Below, piece after piece: positions 15,098 through 24,604 of a stretch of DNA of 64,000 nucleotides. The DNA lies in contig NZ_CP083691.1 in assembly GCF_020097155.1 (NCBI RefSeq), positions 2,232,001 to 2,296,000 on the forward strand, given 5' to 3'. The position numbers and the translations under genes were made by a program. Origin of the DNA: Micrococcus porci. GTDB taxonomy: Bacteria > Actinomycetota > Actinomycetes > Actinomycetales > Micrococcaceae. The notes under the pieces are model-generated. The model ran no database searches. It was given only the letters and a program-made list of their open reading frames with translations, and was not told where the DNA came from. The stretch's first letter is position 1. Every line of letters begins with the position of its first letter.

Positions 15098-15879
15098 GGG
15101 GCCGCCTGGAAGGGGTGCTGCTCGCGGGCCCGCTCCACGGTGGCGCCGGCGGCCACCGCGAGCGCCTGCTCCAAGGAGAAGCGTCCGGCGTAGAGGGCCT
15201 TGCCCATGATCGCGCCCTCGACGCCCTGCGGCACCATGGCGGCGAGCGCGGCGATGTCCTCCAGGGAGGAGATGCCGCCGGAGGCGACGACGGGCTTGTC
15301 CGTGGCGGCGCACATCCGGGCCAGGAGCTCCCTGTTCGGGCCCCTGAGCGTGCCGTCCTTGGTCACGTCGGTGACCACGTAGCGGGCGCAGCCGGCCTCC
15401 TCGAGGCGGGCGAGGACCTCCCAGAGGTCGCCGCCGTCCTGGGTCCAGCCGCGGGCCGCGAGGGTGGTGCCGCGCACGTCGAGGCCCACGGCGACGCGGT
15501 TCCCGAAGCGCTCGATCGCGCGGGCCGTCCAGGCCGGGTCCTCGAGGGCGGCGGTGCCGAGGTTCACGCGCGCGGCGCCCATCGCGAGGGCGTTCTCGAG
15601 GGATGCGTCGTCGCGGATGCCGCCGGAGAGCTCGATCTTCACGCCGATCTCGTCGACGACGCGGCGCAGCACGTCGCGGTTGTCCCCGCGGCCGAAGGCG
15701 GCGTCCAGGTCCACGAGGTGGATCCACTCGGCGCCCGCGTCCTGCCAGTCGAGGGCGGCCGTCAGCGGGTCGCCGTAGGAGGTGGCGGAGCCGGCCTCGC
15801 CCTGGACGAGGCGCACGGCCTGGCCGTCCTGCACGTCCACGGCGGGCAGCAGCTCGAGCGCGGGGGTGGTCTCGGTCAT
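15094..15879 (-). CDS. priA: Bifunctional PriA: phosphoribosyl isomerase A (HisA/TrpF)
   Basis: PriA is the actinobacterial (beta-alpha)8 isomerase that converts ProFAR to PRFAR in histidine synthesis and also phosphoribosylanthranilate in tryptophan synthesis. The 261-residue protein has [10 protein letters not shown] with Asp15, [20 protein letters not shown] with Asp175, and the phosphate loops VASGGISS and GAIMGKALY. The two Asp match the catalytic pair of PriA. Bifunctionality is inferred from the lineage; a separate trpF is not visible here. The gene lies 60 bp after a small membrane-protein gene in the his cluster and overlaps sseB by GTGA. Confidence 0.9.
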   Translation of the reverse strand: MTETTPALELLPAVDVQDGQAVRLVQGEAGSATSYGDPLTAALDWQDAGAEWIHLVDLDAAFGRGDNRDVLRRVVDEIGVKIELSGGIRDDASLENALAMGAARVNLGTAALEDPAWTARAIERFGNRVAVGLDVRGTTLAARGWTQDGGDLWEVLARLEEAGCARYVVTDVTKDGTLRGPNRELLARMCAATDKPVVASGGISSLEDIAALAAMVPQGVEGAIMGKALYAGRFSLEQALAVAAGATVERAREQHPFQAAP

Positions 15880-15939
15880 CGGGGTTCCTCTCGGCGGGGG
15901 CGGATGGGGAGGTCGAGGGTGTCGGGGGGACGGCCGCCG

Positions 15940-16092
15940 TCAGACGGTCAGGAAGGCGGCGGCGACGGCCATGGCGGCCAGCACCAGGGCGATCACGACG
16001 GCCCAGGTGGGGGCCTTCTGCGTCCGCATCGACCAGGCGGCGCCCAGGAGGATGCCGCCGAGGCCGAGGTAGAGGACGGACCAGTACGGCAT
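15940..16092 (-). CDS. 50-residue two-helix membrane peptide in the his operon
   Basis: A 50-residue protein, almost wholly hydrophobic, with two predicted membrane helices (about 3-21 and 29-48) joined by the basic loop SMRTQKAP. Its ATG overlaps the hisH stop by one base (TGATG), the same junction used between hisB and hisH, which supports it being translated. I do not recognise a family. Similar small membrane proteins are found between hisH and priA in other Micrococcaceae, which suggests an associated but unknown function. Confidence 0.7.
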   Translation of the reverse strand: MPYWSVLYLGLGGILLGAAWSMRTQKAPTWAVVIALVLAAMAVAAAFLTV

Positions 16093-16751
16093 CAGAGGGT
16101 CTCCAGCCAGTTGCGCAGCAGGGCCTGCCCGGCGTCGCCGGACTTCTCGGGATGGAACTGGGTGGCGCTGAGCGGGCCGTTCTCCACGGCCGCGATGAAG
16201 TCCGCGCCGTGGTGCGACCAGGTGACCTGCGGGGGGCGCATGGCCTCGTTGCCCTGGTCGAACTCCCAGGACTGCACCGCGTAGGAGTGCACGAAGTAGA
16301 AGCGCTCGTCCTCGATGCCCGCGAACAGGGCGCTGCCCTCGGCGGGGCGCACCGTGTTCCAGCCCATGTGCGGCACGGTCGCGGCAGGCAGGGGCTCGAC
16401 GACGCCGGGCCACTCGCCCATGCCCTCGGTCCGGACGCCGTGCTCCACCCCTGCCTCGAACAGCACCTGGTGTCCCACGCAGATGCCCAGCACGGGGCGG
16501 CCGCCGGCCACACGGCGGCCGATCCAGCGGGTGCCGCCGGACGAGCGCAGGGCCTCCATCACGGAGGCGAAGGCCCCCACGCCGGGCACCACGAGGCCGT
16601 CCGCGCCGAGCACGGCGTCGGGATCCTTGGTGAGCTCCACGCGCGCGCCGGCGTGCTCGACGGCGCGGACGGCGGAGTGGACGTTGCCGGAGCCGTAGTC
16701 CAGGACGGCCACCGTCGGGCGCACGCCCGGGACGGAGGTGGGCGAGGCCAT
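16092..16751 (-). CDS. hisH: Imidazole glycerol phosphate synthase glutaminase subunit
   Basis: HisH hydrolyses glutamine and channels ammonia to HisF, forming IGP and AICAR in histidine synthesis. The 219-residue class I amidotransferase has the oxyanion PGVGAF (56-61), nucleophile elbow GICVGHQ with Cys91, and His200/Glu202 in QFHPEKSG, giving a complete triad. Length is normal for the family. ATG 16751 overlaps the hisB stop (TGATG). hisF is not in the window, so the partner must be encoded elsewhere. The next gene is a tiny membrane peptide, then priA. Confidence 0.95.
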   Translation of the reverse strand: MASPTSVPGVRPTVAVLDYGSGNVHSAVRAVEHAGARVELTKDPDAVLGADGLVVPGVGAFASVMEALRSSGGTRWIGRRVAGGRPVLGICVGHQVLFEAGVEHGVRTEGMGEWPGVVEPLPAATVPHMGWNTVRPAEGSALFAGIEDERFYFVHSYAVQSWEFDQGNEAMRPPQVTWSHHGADFIAAVENGPLSATQFHPEKSGDAGQALLRNWLETL

Positions 16752-17368
16752 CAGAGCGCACCCTTGGTAGAGGGCACGTCGTGCACGCGGGGGTCGTCCT
16801 CGACGGCGGCGCGCAGGGCGCGGGCGAACGCCTTGAACTGCGCCTCCACGATGTGGTGGGGGTCGCGGCCGCGGACCACGTCCATGTGGAGGCAAATGGA
16901 GGCGTGGTACGTGATCGCCTCGAACACGTGCCGGGTCATGGACCCCGTGAAGTGCCCGCCGATCAGGTGGTACTGCTGGCCCTCGGGCTCTCCCTCGTGC
17001 ACCAGGTAGGGACGCCCGGAGACGTCGACGACGGCGCGGGCCAGGGCCTCGTCCAGCGGCACCGAGGCCTCGCCGAAGCGGCGGATGCCCCTCTTGTCCC
17101 CCAGCGCGGTCTTGAGCACCTCGCCGAGGGTGATGGCCACGTCCTCCACGGTGTGGTGCACGTCGATGTGCGTGTCCCCCGTGGCGCGCACCGTGAGGTC
17201 GATCTGCGAGTGCCGGGACAGCGCCGTCAGCATGTGGTCGTAGAACGGCACGGTGGTGGAGATCTCGGAGGTCCCCGTCCCGTCCAGGTCCATCTCGACG
17301 TACACGTCCGACTCGCTGGTGGTGCGCTGCATGCGCGCACGGCGTCCGGACATCAGCTCGGCGGCCAC
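16751..17368 (-). CDS. hisB: Imidazoleglycerol-phosphate dehydratase
   Basis: HisB dehydrates IGP to imidazole acetol phosphate. The 205-residue monofunctional enzyme shows the Mn-binding repeats [10 protein letters not shown] and [12 protein letters not shown], plus [19 protein letters not shown] and IGGHFTG. The phosphatase domain found in enteric HisB is absent, as expected. GTG 17368 is preceded by CAGGAGG. A -10 box TAGGAT at 17405-17410 suggests hisB also has its own promoter downstream of hisC. The gene overlaps hisH by TGATG. Confidence 0.95.
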   Translation of the reverse strand: MAAELMSGRRARMQRTTSESDVYVEMDLDGTGTSEISTTVPFYDHMLTALSRHSQIDLTVRATGDTHIDVHHTVEDVAITLGEVLKTALGDKRGIRRFGEASVPLDEALARAVVDVSGRPYLVHEGEPEGQQYHLIGGHFTGSMTRHVFEAITYHASICLHMDVVRGRDPHHIVEAQFKAFARALRAAVEDDPRVHDVPSTKGAL

Positions 17369-17404
17369 GGGTCCTCCTGGGGGTGGGCGGGAAGGGCACC
17401 CACC

Positions 17405-17410
17405 ATCCTA
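17405..17410 (-). promoter_or_regulatory. -10 box TAGGAT for hisB-hisH-priA
   Basis: TAGGAT on the minus strand lies 36 bp before the hisB GTG and gives a short leader that carries the hisB Shine-Dalgarno sequence, so the lower his genes can be transcribed apart from hisC. Confidence 0.4.
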
Positions 17411-17440
17411 GGCGGGGGCACGGGTGGGACCCGGTGTGGG

Positions 17441-18580
17441 TCAGTCGGCGTCGACGGCGGAGACGACGGCGGGATCCTGCTCGACGATCTCGCGCAGCGC
17501 GTCGAGGAACGCGGTGGTCTCCTCCTCCGTGCCGGCGGTGACCCGCAGGTGGTGGGGGATGCCGACGTCGCGCACGAGGACCCCGCGCTCCAGCAGCGCC
17601 TCCCAGACGGCGTGCGCGTCCGCGAGGCGGCCGAAGAACACGAAGTTGGAGTCGGAGACCGCGGGGACGAGCCCCATCCCGGTCAGCTCGGCGACGATGC
17701 GATCCCGCTGGCCCTTGATGTCCTCGACGGTCTCCAGGAGCTCGTCCACACGCTCGAGCGCGGCGATGGCCGTGGCCTGCGTGACCGCGGAGAGGTGGTA
17801 CGGCAGGCGGACCAGGCGCAGGGCGTCCGCGACGGCGGCGTCCGCGGCCAGGTAGCCCAGGCGAGCCCCGGCCAGGGCGAACGCCTTGGACATGGTGCGG
17901 GTGACGATCAGCCGCTCCCGCCCCCGCAGCAGGGTGAGGGCGGAGTCCGTGCCGGCGAGCGCGAACTCTGCGTAGGCCTCGTCCACCACGACCATGGCCC
18001 CGTGGCCGCCCTCGGCCTCGTTCTGCGCCTGCGCCGCGTAGATCGCCTCGATGACGTCCAGGCCCAGGGCGGTGCCGGTGGGGTTGTTCGGAGAGGCGAG
18101 GAACACGACGTTCGGACGGTGCTCCCGGACCAGGGCCGCGGCGTGCTCTGCGGAGAGCGTGTGGTCTGCGGCGCGGCCGCCGTCCACGAACGCGGTGTCC
18201 GTCCCGTTGGCCAGCAGCGGGTACATCGAGTAGGACGGCAGGAAGCTCAGCAGGGTGCGGCCGGGACCGCCGAAGGCCTGCAGGATCTGCTGGAGGACCT
18301 CGTTGGAGCCGTTGGCGGCCCAGACCTGCTCCGGGGTGATGCCGTGGCCCAGGTAGGCGGCGAGGTGCTCGCGCAGCTCGGTGAACTCGCGGTCCGGGTA
18401 GCGGTTCAGCCCGCCGGCGACCTTCGCCACCCGCGCCGTGATCGCCTCGGCGACCGCCTGGGGCACGGGGTGCGTGTTCTCGTTGGTGTTGAGCATGTAC
18501 GGGACGTCCAGCTGAGGGGCGCCGTAGGGGCTCTGGCCGCGGAGGGAGTCACGCAGGGGCAGGGAGCTCAGGTCGGTCAT
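17441..18580 (-). CDS. hisC: Histidinol-phosphate aminotransferase
   Basis: HisC transfers the amino group from glutamate to imidazole acetol phosphate. The 379-residue fold-type I PLP enzyme has [11 protein letters not shown] near the N-terminus, [17 protein letters not shown] (162-170), DEAYAEF and the Schiff-base Lys232 in [16 protein letters not shown] choose ATG 18580 because TAGGAT ends 7 nt upstream, so the message is probably leaderless; an in-frame ATG at 18589 lies within the promoter and cannot be in such an mRNA. It is followed by hisB after 72 bp. Confidence 0.93.
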   Translation of the reverse strand: MTDLSSLPLRDSLRGQSPYGAPQLDVPYMLNTNENTHPVPQAVAEAITARVAKVAGGLNRYPDREFTELREHLAAYLGHGITPEQVWAANGSNEVLQQILQAFGGPGRTLLSFLPSYSMYPLLANGTDTAFVDGGRAADHTLSAEHAAALVREHRPNVVFLASPNNPTGTALGLDVIEAIYAAQAQNEAEGGHGAMVVVDEAYAEFALAGTDSALTLLRGRERLIVTRTMSKAFALAGARLGYLAADAAVADALRLVRLPYHLSAVTQATAIAALERVDELLETVEDIKGQRDRIVAELTGMGLVPAVSDSNFVFFGRLADAHAVWEALLERGVLVRDVGIPHHLRVTAGTEEETTAFLDALREIVEQDPAVVSAVDAD

Positions 18581-18587
18581 GGTGCTC

Positions 18588-18593
18588 ATCCTA
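18588..18593 (-). promoter_or_regulatory. -10 box TAGGAT for leaderless hisC
   Basis: TAGGAT ends 7 nt before ATG 18580 and overlaps an upstream in-frame ATG at 18589. No Shine-Dalgarno sequence is present. This helps decide the hisC start. Confidence 0.55.
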
Positions 18594-18620
18594 GGAAGCC
18601 GGACCCGCCTGCGGCCCCAT

Positions 18621-18638
18621 GCGTCGGAGGTCCGACGC
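18621..18638. terminator. Small hairpin between the LysM gene and hisC
   Basis: GCGTCGGA and TCCGACGC (18621-18628 and 18631-18638) form a perfect 8-bp stem with a 2-nt centre, 37 bp after the LysM stop. It may act as a weak terminator insulating hisC from SOS read-through. Confidence 0.4.
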
Positions 18639-18675
18639 GGCGCGCCAGGACGGCGGAATCTCGGTGTGGCGGGCC

Positions 18676-19098
18676 TCAGCGCGTCGGGGGCACGTAGAGC
18701 TCCTGGCCGAGCTCCGGGTCCCGGCCCTCGAGGCCGTTCAGCTCGTCGATGCGGCGCATGGTGTCCCGGCGGTCCGCCTCCGGGGCGACGTCCCGCGCGA
18801 TGGTCCAGAGGCTGTCCCCGGGCATCACCGTGACGGTCTGGAGCTCCTCGGCCGGGGTGTCCGCCGACACGGCGGGCGGGGAGAAGAGGACACCCGCGAA
18901 GAACGCGGCGGCAACGGTGGCGGCGGCCACGGAGAGGATGACGGGCAGCCCGCGGAAGAGCAGGCGCCCGCGGCGGGTCAGTCGCACGCCGGACGTCCGC
19001 GCGGCGGCACGGGTGGAGGCCGCGACGGCGCGGGTCGGCCGCGCGCGGACGGAGGTGAGCTGGTGGGTCCGGGAGAGCACAGCGGTGACGGCGGTCAT
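18676..19098 (-). CDS. SOS-associated LysM membrane protein, probable division inhibitor (YneA/DivS/Rv2719c type)
   Basis: A 140-residue single-pass membrane protein: a basic N-terminal region (1-48), one membrane helix (about 50-72) and an extracytoplasmic LysM domain (about 87-138) reading [21 protein letters not shown] and ending ELYVPPTR. LysM binds peptidoglycan. Its place beside and divergent to lexA, with a LexA box in its own leader, matches YneA of Bacillus, DivS of Corynebacterium and Rv2719c of Mycobacterium, which delay cell division during DNA damage. The start ATG 19098 follows GGGAGGAAGG. The division role is inferred from synteny and domain, not sequence identity. Confidence 0.82.
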   Translation of the reverse strand: MTAVTAVLSRTHQLTSVRARPTRAVAASTRAAARTSGVRLTRRGRLLFRGLPVILSVAAATVAAAFFAGVLFSPPAVSADTPAEELQTVTVMPGDSLWTIARDVAPEADRRDTMRRIDELNGLEGRDPELGQELYVPPTR

Positions 19099-19132
19099 GG
19101 TCTTCTGCCTTCCTCCCGCCGGAGCGGGTGAG

Positions 19133-19148
19133 TCGAACATCTGTTCGA
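19133..19148. promoter_or_regulatory. LexA (SOS) box 1
   Basis: TCGAACATCTGTTCGA fits the Gram-positive/actinobacterial SOS consensus TCGAAC-N4-GTTCGA with perfect half-sites. It lies 35 bp before the LysM gene start and downstream of a possible -10 box (TAGAAA, 19164-19169), so bound LexA would block elongation or initiation of that gene. Confidence 0.9.
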
Positions 19149-19200
19149 TTCGGTTCGAACCCATTTCTAGCACATCCGTTCGAGACACGCCCAGGAGACC

Positions 19201-19241
19201 TCGAACACATCTTTGAATGCGGGGGCGCACTCGACTAGGGT
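19201..19241 (+). promoter_or_regulatory. lexA promoter overlapped by LexA box 2
   Basis: TTGAAT (19213-19218) and TAGGGT (19236-19241) are spaced by 17 bp and read toward lexA. TCGAACACATCTTTGA (19201-19216) matches the SOS box at 14 of 16 positions and covers the -35, so LexA should repress its own gene. The leader is about 90 nt. Confidence 0.75.
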
Positions 19242-19339
19242 CGAGGCCAGAGCGGACGCGCCGTTCCGGCCGACATCCCAACGTCATCACGCGGCGCGGA
19301 CACGTTAAGGCTCCTTCCCCGAGAGAACGGACCCCCGGC

Positions 19340-20041
19340 ATGGCCACCTCGCCGACGCCGCCCCCCGGCGGCGCCCAGCCCCTGACCGACCGGCAGCGTC
19401 GGATCGTGCGCACGATCCGCCAGGCCATCGCCGAGCGCGGGTATCCGCCGTCCATGCGGGAGATCGGCGACGCCGCGGGCCTCGCGTCCCTCTCCTCCGT
19501 CACCCACCAGCTCGGGCAGCTCGAGCGGTTCGGCTACCTCCGGCGCGATCCGGGACGCCCGCGGGCCCTCGAGGTGCTGCGGGACGAGGACGGCGCCGCC
19601 GCGGTCGCAGACGCCGCCCCGGGGGCACCGGAGATCCCGTCCTGGCACACGGGTGCGTCCGAGGATGCCACGGTGGAGGTCCCCTGGGTCGGGCGGATCG
19701 CGGCCGGCGGGCCGATCCTGGCCGATCAGCAGGTCGAGGACGTCATGGCCGTCCCGCGCCGGCTCACCGGCGAGGGCGACCTGTTCATGCTGCGCGTCGT
19801 CGGCGACTCCATGGTGGACGCCGCCATCTGCGACGGCGACTGGGTGGTCGTCCGGCGCCAGGAGACCGCGGAGAACGGGGACATCGTGGCCGCGCTGCTC
19901 GACGACGAGGCCACCGTGAAGACGCTGCGACGACGCGACGGGCACACCTGGCTGCTGCCGCAGAACACGGCCTACGAGCCGATCCTCGGCGACCACGCGA
20001 CCCTGATGGGCCGCGTGGTCACCGTCCTCCGCGCGCTCTGA
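19340..20041 (+). CDS. lexA: LexA repressor of the SOS regulon
   Basis: LexA represses SOS genes and cleaves itself when stimulated by RecA filaments. The 233-residue protein has the N-terminal winged helix ([16 protein letters not shown] to [14 protein letters not shown], about 15-80), the cleavage site Ala122-Gly123, Ser157 (VGDSMVD) and Lys194 (TVKTL) of the Ser-Lys dyad. An Ala/Asp-rich linker (82-112) separates the domains. ATG 19340 is the first plausible start after the mapped promoter; upstream in-frame codons lie before the likely transcript start. Convergent with dinG; divergent from the LysM gene. Confidence 0.97.
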   Translation: MATSPTPPPGGAQPLTDRQRRIVRTIRQAIAERGYPPSMREIGDAAGLASLSSVTHQLGQLERFGYLRRDPGRPRALEVLRDEDGAAAVADAAPGAPEIPSWHTGASEDATVEVPWVGRIAAGGPILADQQVEDVMAVPRRLTGEGDLFMLRVVGDSMVDAAICDGDWVVVRRQETAENGDIVAALLDDEATVKTLRRRDGHTWLLPQNTAYEPILGDHATLMGRVVTVLRAL

Positions 20042-20077
20042 GAGACGCCGGACCCGTCGAGGGCGGGCCCCTCCGCG

Positions 20078-22162
20078 TCAGTGCGCCTCGCGGGCCAACC
20101 GCTCCAGCACGCCGCGCACCACCGCGCGGTCGGTGGTGCGCCAGAAGTCCGGCAGGGCGCTGGTGATGTAGCCGCCGTACCGCTCGGTGGCCAGGCGCGA
20201 GTCGAGCACGGCCACGACGCCTCGGTCCTCCACGGAGCGCACCAGGCGCCCGGCGCCCTGCGCCATGCGCACCGCCGCGTGGGTGGCGGAGACCCGCATG
20301 AACCCGTTGCCGCCGTGCCGGGCGACGTCCCGGGTCCGCGCCTGGGACAGCGGGTCGTCCGGACGCGGGAACGGGATCCGGTCGATCACCACGAGGCGCA
20401 GCGAGGGCCCGGGCACGTCCACGCCCTGCCACAGGCTCATGGTGCCGAACAGGGACGTGTCCGGCTCGTCCGCGAACTGCCGCACCAGCGCCGAGAGCGT
20501 GGCGTCGCCCTGGCAGAGGACCGTGTGGCCCCTGCCCAGGCGCCGGCGCATGTGCTCGGCGGCGTCCTCCGCGGCCCGGCGCGAGGAGAAGAGCCCCAGC
20601 GCGCCGCCGTTGGACGCCCGCAGCAGCGCCTCGAGCTCGTCGAGGGACTCCGGCGAGGCGGTGCGGCCCGGCTTCGGCAGGTGCCGCGCCACATAGAGCA
20701 CGCCCTGCCTCGGATAGTCGAACGGGCTGCCGACGTCGAGCGCCGTGAACCGCGGGGCGTCCGGTCCCGCCAGGCCGACGTCCCCGGCCACGGAGTCGAA
20801 GCGCCGCTCCCCCTGCCCCACGGTGAGGGTGGCGGAGGTGAGCACCGTGGTCGCCTTGCCGAACAGGCCCTCCCGCAGCCTGCCGGCCACCGAGATCGGG
20901 GCGACGTACAGCTGCGGCGGGTCGGCCTCGTCCCCGGGCTGCCAGCCGGAGCCCGGCTCGAACCGGCCGGGGCGGGTGGCCCACAGGACCTCCGGGAAGT
21001 CCGCCTCGGGGTGGGCCGCCAGCATCCGCTCGGCCACCTCGACCACCTCCAGCAGCCGGGACCGGGCCATCTGCCGGCCGGCGTCCGCCTCCCCCTCCTT
21101 GTCCTTCCCGAGGTCGGAGAAGCACTGGCGCGCGGCCGAGAGGACCGCCGTGAGCGCCTGCTCCTGGACGTCGTCCGGGCCGCCCTGGATCAGACCGGAG
21201 GGGGTGTCCGTGAACGCGCGGTCCAGCCCCGCGGCGGCCTGCGCCAGGTCCTCGACGGCGACGGAGGTGTGCCGCCGCAGGGACGTCGCCGCCCCGTGCA
21301 CGATCGACCCGGACAGCTGCCCCGTCACCGCACCGGTGACGCGGTCCTGCAGCTCGTGGGCCTCGTCGACGATCACCGCCGAGTACGCCGGCAGCACCGC
21401 CAGGCCCTCGAACGCGCTGATGGCGAGCATCGCGTGGTTGGTGACCACCACGTCGGCGTCGGCGGCGTCCGCGCGGGCGCGTTCGGAGAAGCACTCCTCC
21501 GCCAGCGGGCAGCGGGTCGCCCCCAGGCAGTCCACGGCGTTCACGGAGACCTGCCGCCAGGCCCGGTCCGTGACGGGGACCTCCAGGTCGTCGCGGTCAC
21601 CGGTCTCGGTGACGTCCGCCCACGCCCGGAGGTACATCACCTCCTTGCCGAGCGGGGACGAGGGCTCGCCGTCCTCGCCGGAGCCGATGAGGCCGCCGTC
21701 GTCGGCGACCTCGAAGAGGGTCTCCTCCCCCTCGTCCCCGGGGTAGCCGCCGTCCACCTTGTGCCGGCACAGGTAGTTCGAGCGGCCCTTGACGAGGGCG
21801 ACGACGGGCTCCCGCGGCAGCTCCCCCGCGAGCGCCTGGACCAGCCGCGGGGCGTCCCGCTTCATGATCTGGGCCTGCAGGGCGAGCGTGGCCGTGGCGA
21901 CGACGACGGGGTCCTCCTGGTCCATGGCGTGCTGCAGCGCCGGGATCAGGTAGGCCAGCGACTTGCCCGTGCCCGTGCCGGCCTGCACCAGCAGGTGCCG
22001 TCGCGACTCCAGGGCGCGCGCCACCTGGAGCACCATCTCCCGCTGGCCGGCGCGCTGCTGGCCGCCGGTGGCCTCGACCACCACGTCGAGCAGGCGCAGG
22101 GCCTCCTCCTCGCGGTCCGTGGTCGGCACGGCGCCGGCGGGTCCCGTCGTCGAATCCGTCAT
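20078..22162 (-). CDS. dinG: DinG/XPD-family ATP-dependent DNA helicase
   Basis: A 694-residue superfamily 2 helicase of the DinG/YoaA/XPD type that unwinds DNA 5' to 3', for example at replication-blocking structures. It shows Walker A GTGTGKS (62-68), four Cys (132, 212, 218, 224) spaced to bind a 4Fe-4S cluster, the DEAH box (VDEAHEL, about 266), and C-terminal motifs such as FGTMSLWQGVDVPG and QGAGRLVRS. The ATG overlaps the hflX stop (ATGA). No LexA box precedes the pair, so despite the name SOS control is not evident. It is convergent with lexA. Confidence 0.92.
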   Translation of the reverse strand: MTDSTTGPAGAVPTTDREEEALRLLDVVVEATGGQQRAGQREMVLQVARALESRRHLLVQAGTGTGKSLAYLIPALQHAMDQEDPVVVATATLALQAQIMKRDAPRLVQALAGELPREPVVALVKGRSNYLCRHKVDGGYPGDEGEETLFEVADDGGLIGSGEDGEPSSPLGKEVMYLRAWADVTETGDRDDLEVPVTDRAWRQVSVNAVDCLGATRCPLAEECFSERARADAADADVVVTNHAMLAISAFEGLAVLPAYSAVIVDEAHELQDRVTGAVTGQLSGSIVHGAATSLRRHTSVAVEDLAQAAAGLDRAFTDTPSGLIQGGPDDVQEQALTAVLSAARQCFSDLGKDKEGEADAGRQMARSRLLEVVEVAERMLAAHPEADFPEVLWATRPGRFEPGSGWQPGDEADPPQLYVAPISVAGRLREGLFGKATTVLTSATLTVGQGERRFDSVAGDVGLAGPDAPRFTALDVGSPFDYPRQGVLYVARHLPKPGRTASPESLDELEALLRASNGGALGLFSSRRAAEDAAEHMRRRLGRGHTVLCQGDATLSALVRQFADEPDTSLFGTMSLWQGVDVPGPSLRLVVIDRIPFPRPDDPLSQARTRDVARHGGNGFMRVSATHAAVRMAQGAGRLVRSVEDRGVVAVLDSRLATERYGGYITSALPDFWRTTDRAVVRGVLERLAREAH

Positions 22163-23799
22163 GCCGAGGCGGCCTCCTGGGCGTCATCGCCTGCGGCGGC
22201 GTCCACCCGGTAGCCCTCCAGGTCTGCGGCGATGTCCCGGCGGACGAGAACCGTGAGCCGGGTGCCGGTCTCCTCGTACGTCTCGGAGAGGATCTCCGCG
22301 TCCACCGAGTGCAGGCGGGAGACCACCTGCCCGTCCGTGAAGGGCACGAGCAGCTCGAGGCGCACGTCCGGGCGCGGGATGGTCGCGGAGATGGCGGACT
22401 CCAGCTCCGGGATGCCCTCGCCGGTGCGGGCGGAGACCACCACGGTGTGCGGCTCCTTGGCGCGGATGCGGGCGATCACGTCCGGCTCGGCGGCGTCCGC
22501 CTTGTTCAGCACGATGATCTCCGGGACGGACTGGGCGTCCACCTCCCGCAGCACGGAGCGCACCGCGGCGATCTGGCCCTCCGGGTCCGGATGGGAGGCG
22601 TCCACGACGTGCAGGATCACGTCCGCGTCCGCGACCTCCTCCAGGGTCGAACGGAACGCCTCCACGAGCTGCGTGGGCAGGTTGCGCACGAAGCCCACGG
22701 TGTCGGAGAGCGTGTAGCCGATGCCGTCCGGCGTGACCGCCTTGCGGACCGTCGGGTCCAGGGTGGCGAACAGCGCGTTCTGCACCAGCACGCCCGCGTG
22801 GGTGAGGCGGTTCAGCAGCGAGGACTTGCCCGCGTTCGTGTAACCCGCGATCGCCACCGAGGGCACCCGGTTGCGCCGCCGGTTGGCCCGCTTGGCCTCG
22901 CGCGCCGGCTTCATGCCGGCGATGTCCTTCTTCAGCTTGGCCATGCGGGTGCGGATGCGTCGCCGGTCCAGCTCGATCTTCGTCTCGCCGGGGCCGCGCG
23001 AGCCGATGCCCTCGCCGCCGGCGGCCCGGCCGCCCGCCTGGCGGGACATGGACTCGCCCCAGCCGCGCAGGCGCGGCAGCAGGTACTCGAGCTGGGCGAG
23101 CTCCACCTGGGCCCGCCCCTCGCGGGACGTGGCGTGCTGGGCGAAGATGTCGAGGATCAGGGCGGTGCGGTCGATGACCTTCACGCGCACCACGTCCTCG
23201 AGGGCGCGGCGCTGGGACGGGGCCAGCTCCGAGTCCACGATCACGGTGTCCGCGCCGGTGAGCGCGACGACGTCGGCCAGCTCGCGGGCCTTGCCCTTGC
23301 CGAGGAACGTGGCCGGGTCCGGTGTCGCGCGGCGCTGGATGACGCCGTCCAGGACCTCCGAGCCGGCGGTCTCCGCGAGCGCGGCGAGCTCGCGCAGGGA
23401 GTTCTCCGCATCCTCCGCGGTGCCCTCCGTCCACACGCCGGCCAGCACCACGCGCTCCAGGCGCAGCTGGCGGTACTCGACCTCGGTCATGTCCTCGAGC
23501 TCGGTGGACAGGCCCTGCACGCGCTTGAGGGAGTGGCGCGCGGCGAGCTCGTCCTGGTCGCCGTCCGCCGCGGTGTGGCCGTCGCCGCCCTCGGCGAGGG
23601 CGAGTGCGCGGCCCGCGAGCGCGCCGGAGCGGTCCGGGGCGCCCTCGTGGTCCGCGGCGGCGCTGTCCGCGGAGCCGCGCCCGGCCGCCTCGCGCTCGGT
23701 GGCGCGGCGAGCGTCGTCGGCGGCCAGGATGCGGTCGATCACGGCCTGGATCTCGTCCTCGGAGCCGCCGGCGGGAGTGGGGTTCTTCTCTTCAGTCAT
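22159..23799 (-). CDS. hflX: GTPase HflX, ribosome-splitting factor
   Basis: HflX is a ribosome-associated GTPase that splits stalled 70S ribosomes, notably under heat or antibiotic stress. The 546-residue protein has an acidic, low-complexity N-terminal extension (1-90) longer than in E. coli, the HflX domain with LGKGKARELADVV (166-178) and RGPGETKIELDRRRI, then the G domain: GYTNAGKS (319-326), DTVGF and NKADA. ATG 23799 follows a GAGGAGACC ribosome binding site. It is the first gene of a two-gene unit with dinG (ATGA overlap). Confidence 0.95.
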   Translation of the reverse strand: MTEEKNPTPAGGSEDEIQAVIDRILAADDARRATEREAAGRGSADSAAADHEGAPDRSGALAGRALALAEGGDGHTAADGDQDELAARHSLKRVQGLSTELEDMTEVEYRQLRLERVVLAGVWTEGTAEDAENSLRELAALAETAGSEVLDGVIQRRATPDPATFLGKGKARELADVVALTGADTVIVDSELAPSQRRALEDVVRVKVIDRTALILDIFAQHATSREGRAQVELAQLEYLLPRLRGWGESMSRQAGGRAAGGEGIGSRGPGETKIELDRRRIRTRMAKLKKDIAGMKPAREAKRANRRRNRVPSVAIAGYTNAGKSSLLNRLTHAGVLVQNALFATLDPTVRKAVTPDGIGYTLSDTVGFVRNLPTQLVEAFRSTLEEVADADVILHVVDASHPDPEGQIAAVRSVLREVDAQSVPEIIVLNKADAAEPDVIARIRAKEPHTVVVSARTGEGIPELESAISATIPRPDVRLELLVPFTDGQVVSRLHSVDAEILSETYEETGTRLTVLVRRDIAADLEGYRVDAAAGDDAQEAASA

Positions 23800-23867
23800 G
23801 GTCTCCTCTGGGGCGCCTCGCTCGGGCGTCCCGATGTCAGTTCAGGGTAGTGGGTGGGGCGGACGCG

Positions 23868-24494
23868 CTAGCCGGTCATCCCCACGGGGCGGACGTACCG
23901 GCTCACGCGGACCACCCGGTGGAAGCGTTCGCGAATCCACGCCTCGTCCTCGAGGGAGGCGTGGAAGAGCCCCTTGACGGGGGCCGAGAGGGCGGGCGGG
24001 GTCCGGATCAGGGCCGCGACGTCGTCGCCGTCCACCCAGCTCTCCAGGTGGACCTGGAGGTACACGTGGTCCCGGGCGAAGCCGTGCGCGCGGTACCAGG
24101 CGTTCGCCGCCTCGTCCTCGCGCGTCCACACGTCCACGTGCCCGACCCGCTCGGGCAGCCGCTCCAGGACGGCCTCGAACAGGCGGCCGGCCAGGCCCCG
24201 ACGTCGGTGGTCCGGATGGACGGCCAGGGTGTCGATCGTGGCCAGCCCGGCGTCGTCGCCGTCCGCGGCGCCCACGGATGCGTCGAGGATCCCGGCGACC
24301 GTGCCGGCGTCAGGCCCGTCACGCACCACGGCGACCCACTGGAGCGAGTCCGCGGGGTCGGCCACGTCGGGGTCGGGGACGGGGTGGGCGGCGTGGACGT
24401 CGTCGTGGTTCTGGGTGTCGAGGAAGGCGAGGACCCGGCAGCGCAGCCACGACGGCTCGTCCTCGGGTGTGCAGGGGCGGACGATGAAGTCCAT
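23868..24494 (-). CDS. GNAT-family N-acetyltransferase
   Basis: A 208-residue GNAT acetyltransferase. The acetyl-CoA loop is visible as VHPDHRRRGLAGRLF (motif A, about 92-106), preceded by the beta4 strand ATIDTLAV and followed by NAWYRAHGF. The substrate is unknown; GNATs acetylate amines of small molecules or proteins. The start ATG 24494 follows an AGGACA site. A leader of about 130 nt carries a possible 6-codon ORF upstream, so expression may respond to translation of that peptide. It is monocistronic, divergent from a flavin monooxygenase. Confidence 0.82.
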   Translation of the reverse strand: MDFIVRPCTPEDEPSWLRCRVLAFLDTQNHDDVHAAHPVPDPDVADPADSLQWVAVVRDGPDAGTVAGILDASVGAADGDDAGLATIDTLAVHPDHRRRGLAGRLFEAVLERLPERVGHVDVWTREDEAANAWYRAHGFARDHVYLQVHLESWVDGDDVAALIRTPPALSAPVKGLFHASLEDEAWIRERFHRVVRVSRYVRPVGMTG

Positions 24495-24604
24495 GGGGGT
24501 GTCCTGTTCGCGTCGGCGGGATCCGGGCGCACGGGGGCGCGGACCGGAGCGGGATGCGGAGCGATCGACGGCGGCCGGAGCGGGGGCTCGACGGGCGGCG
24601 GCGA

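Noticed and set aside
20042..20077. Possible terminator between convergent lexA and dinG
   Set aside because: Only short GGACCC/GGGCCC-like matches exist with poor pairing; I cannot support a hairpin.
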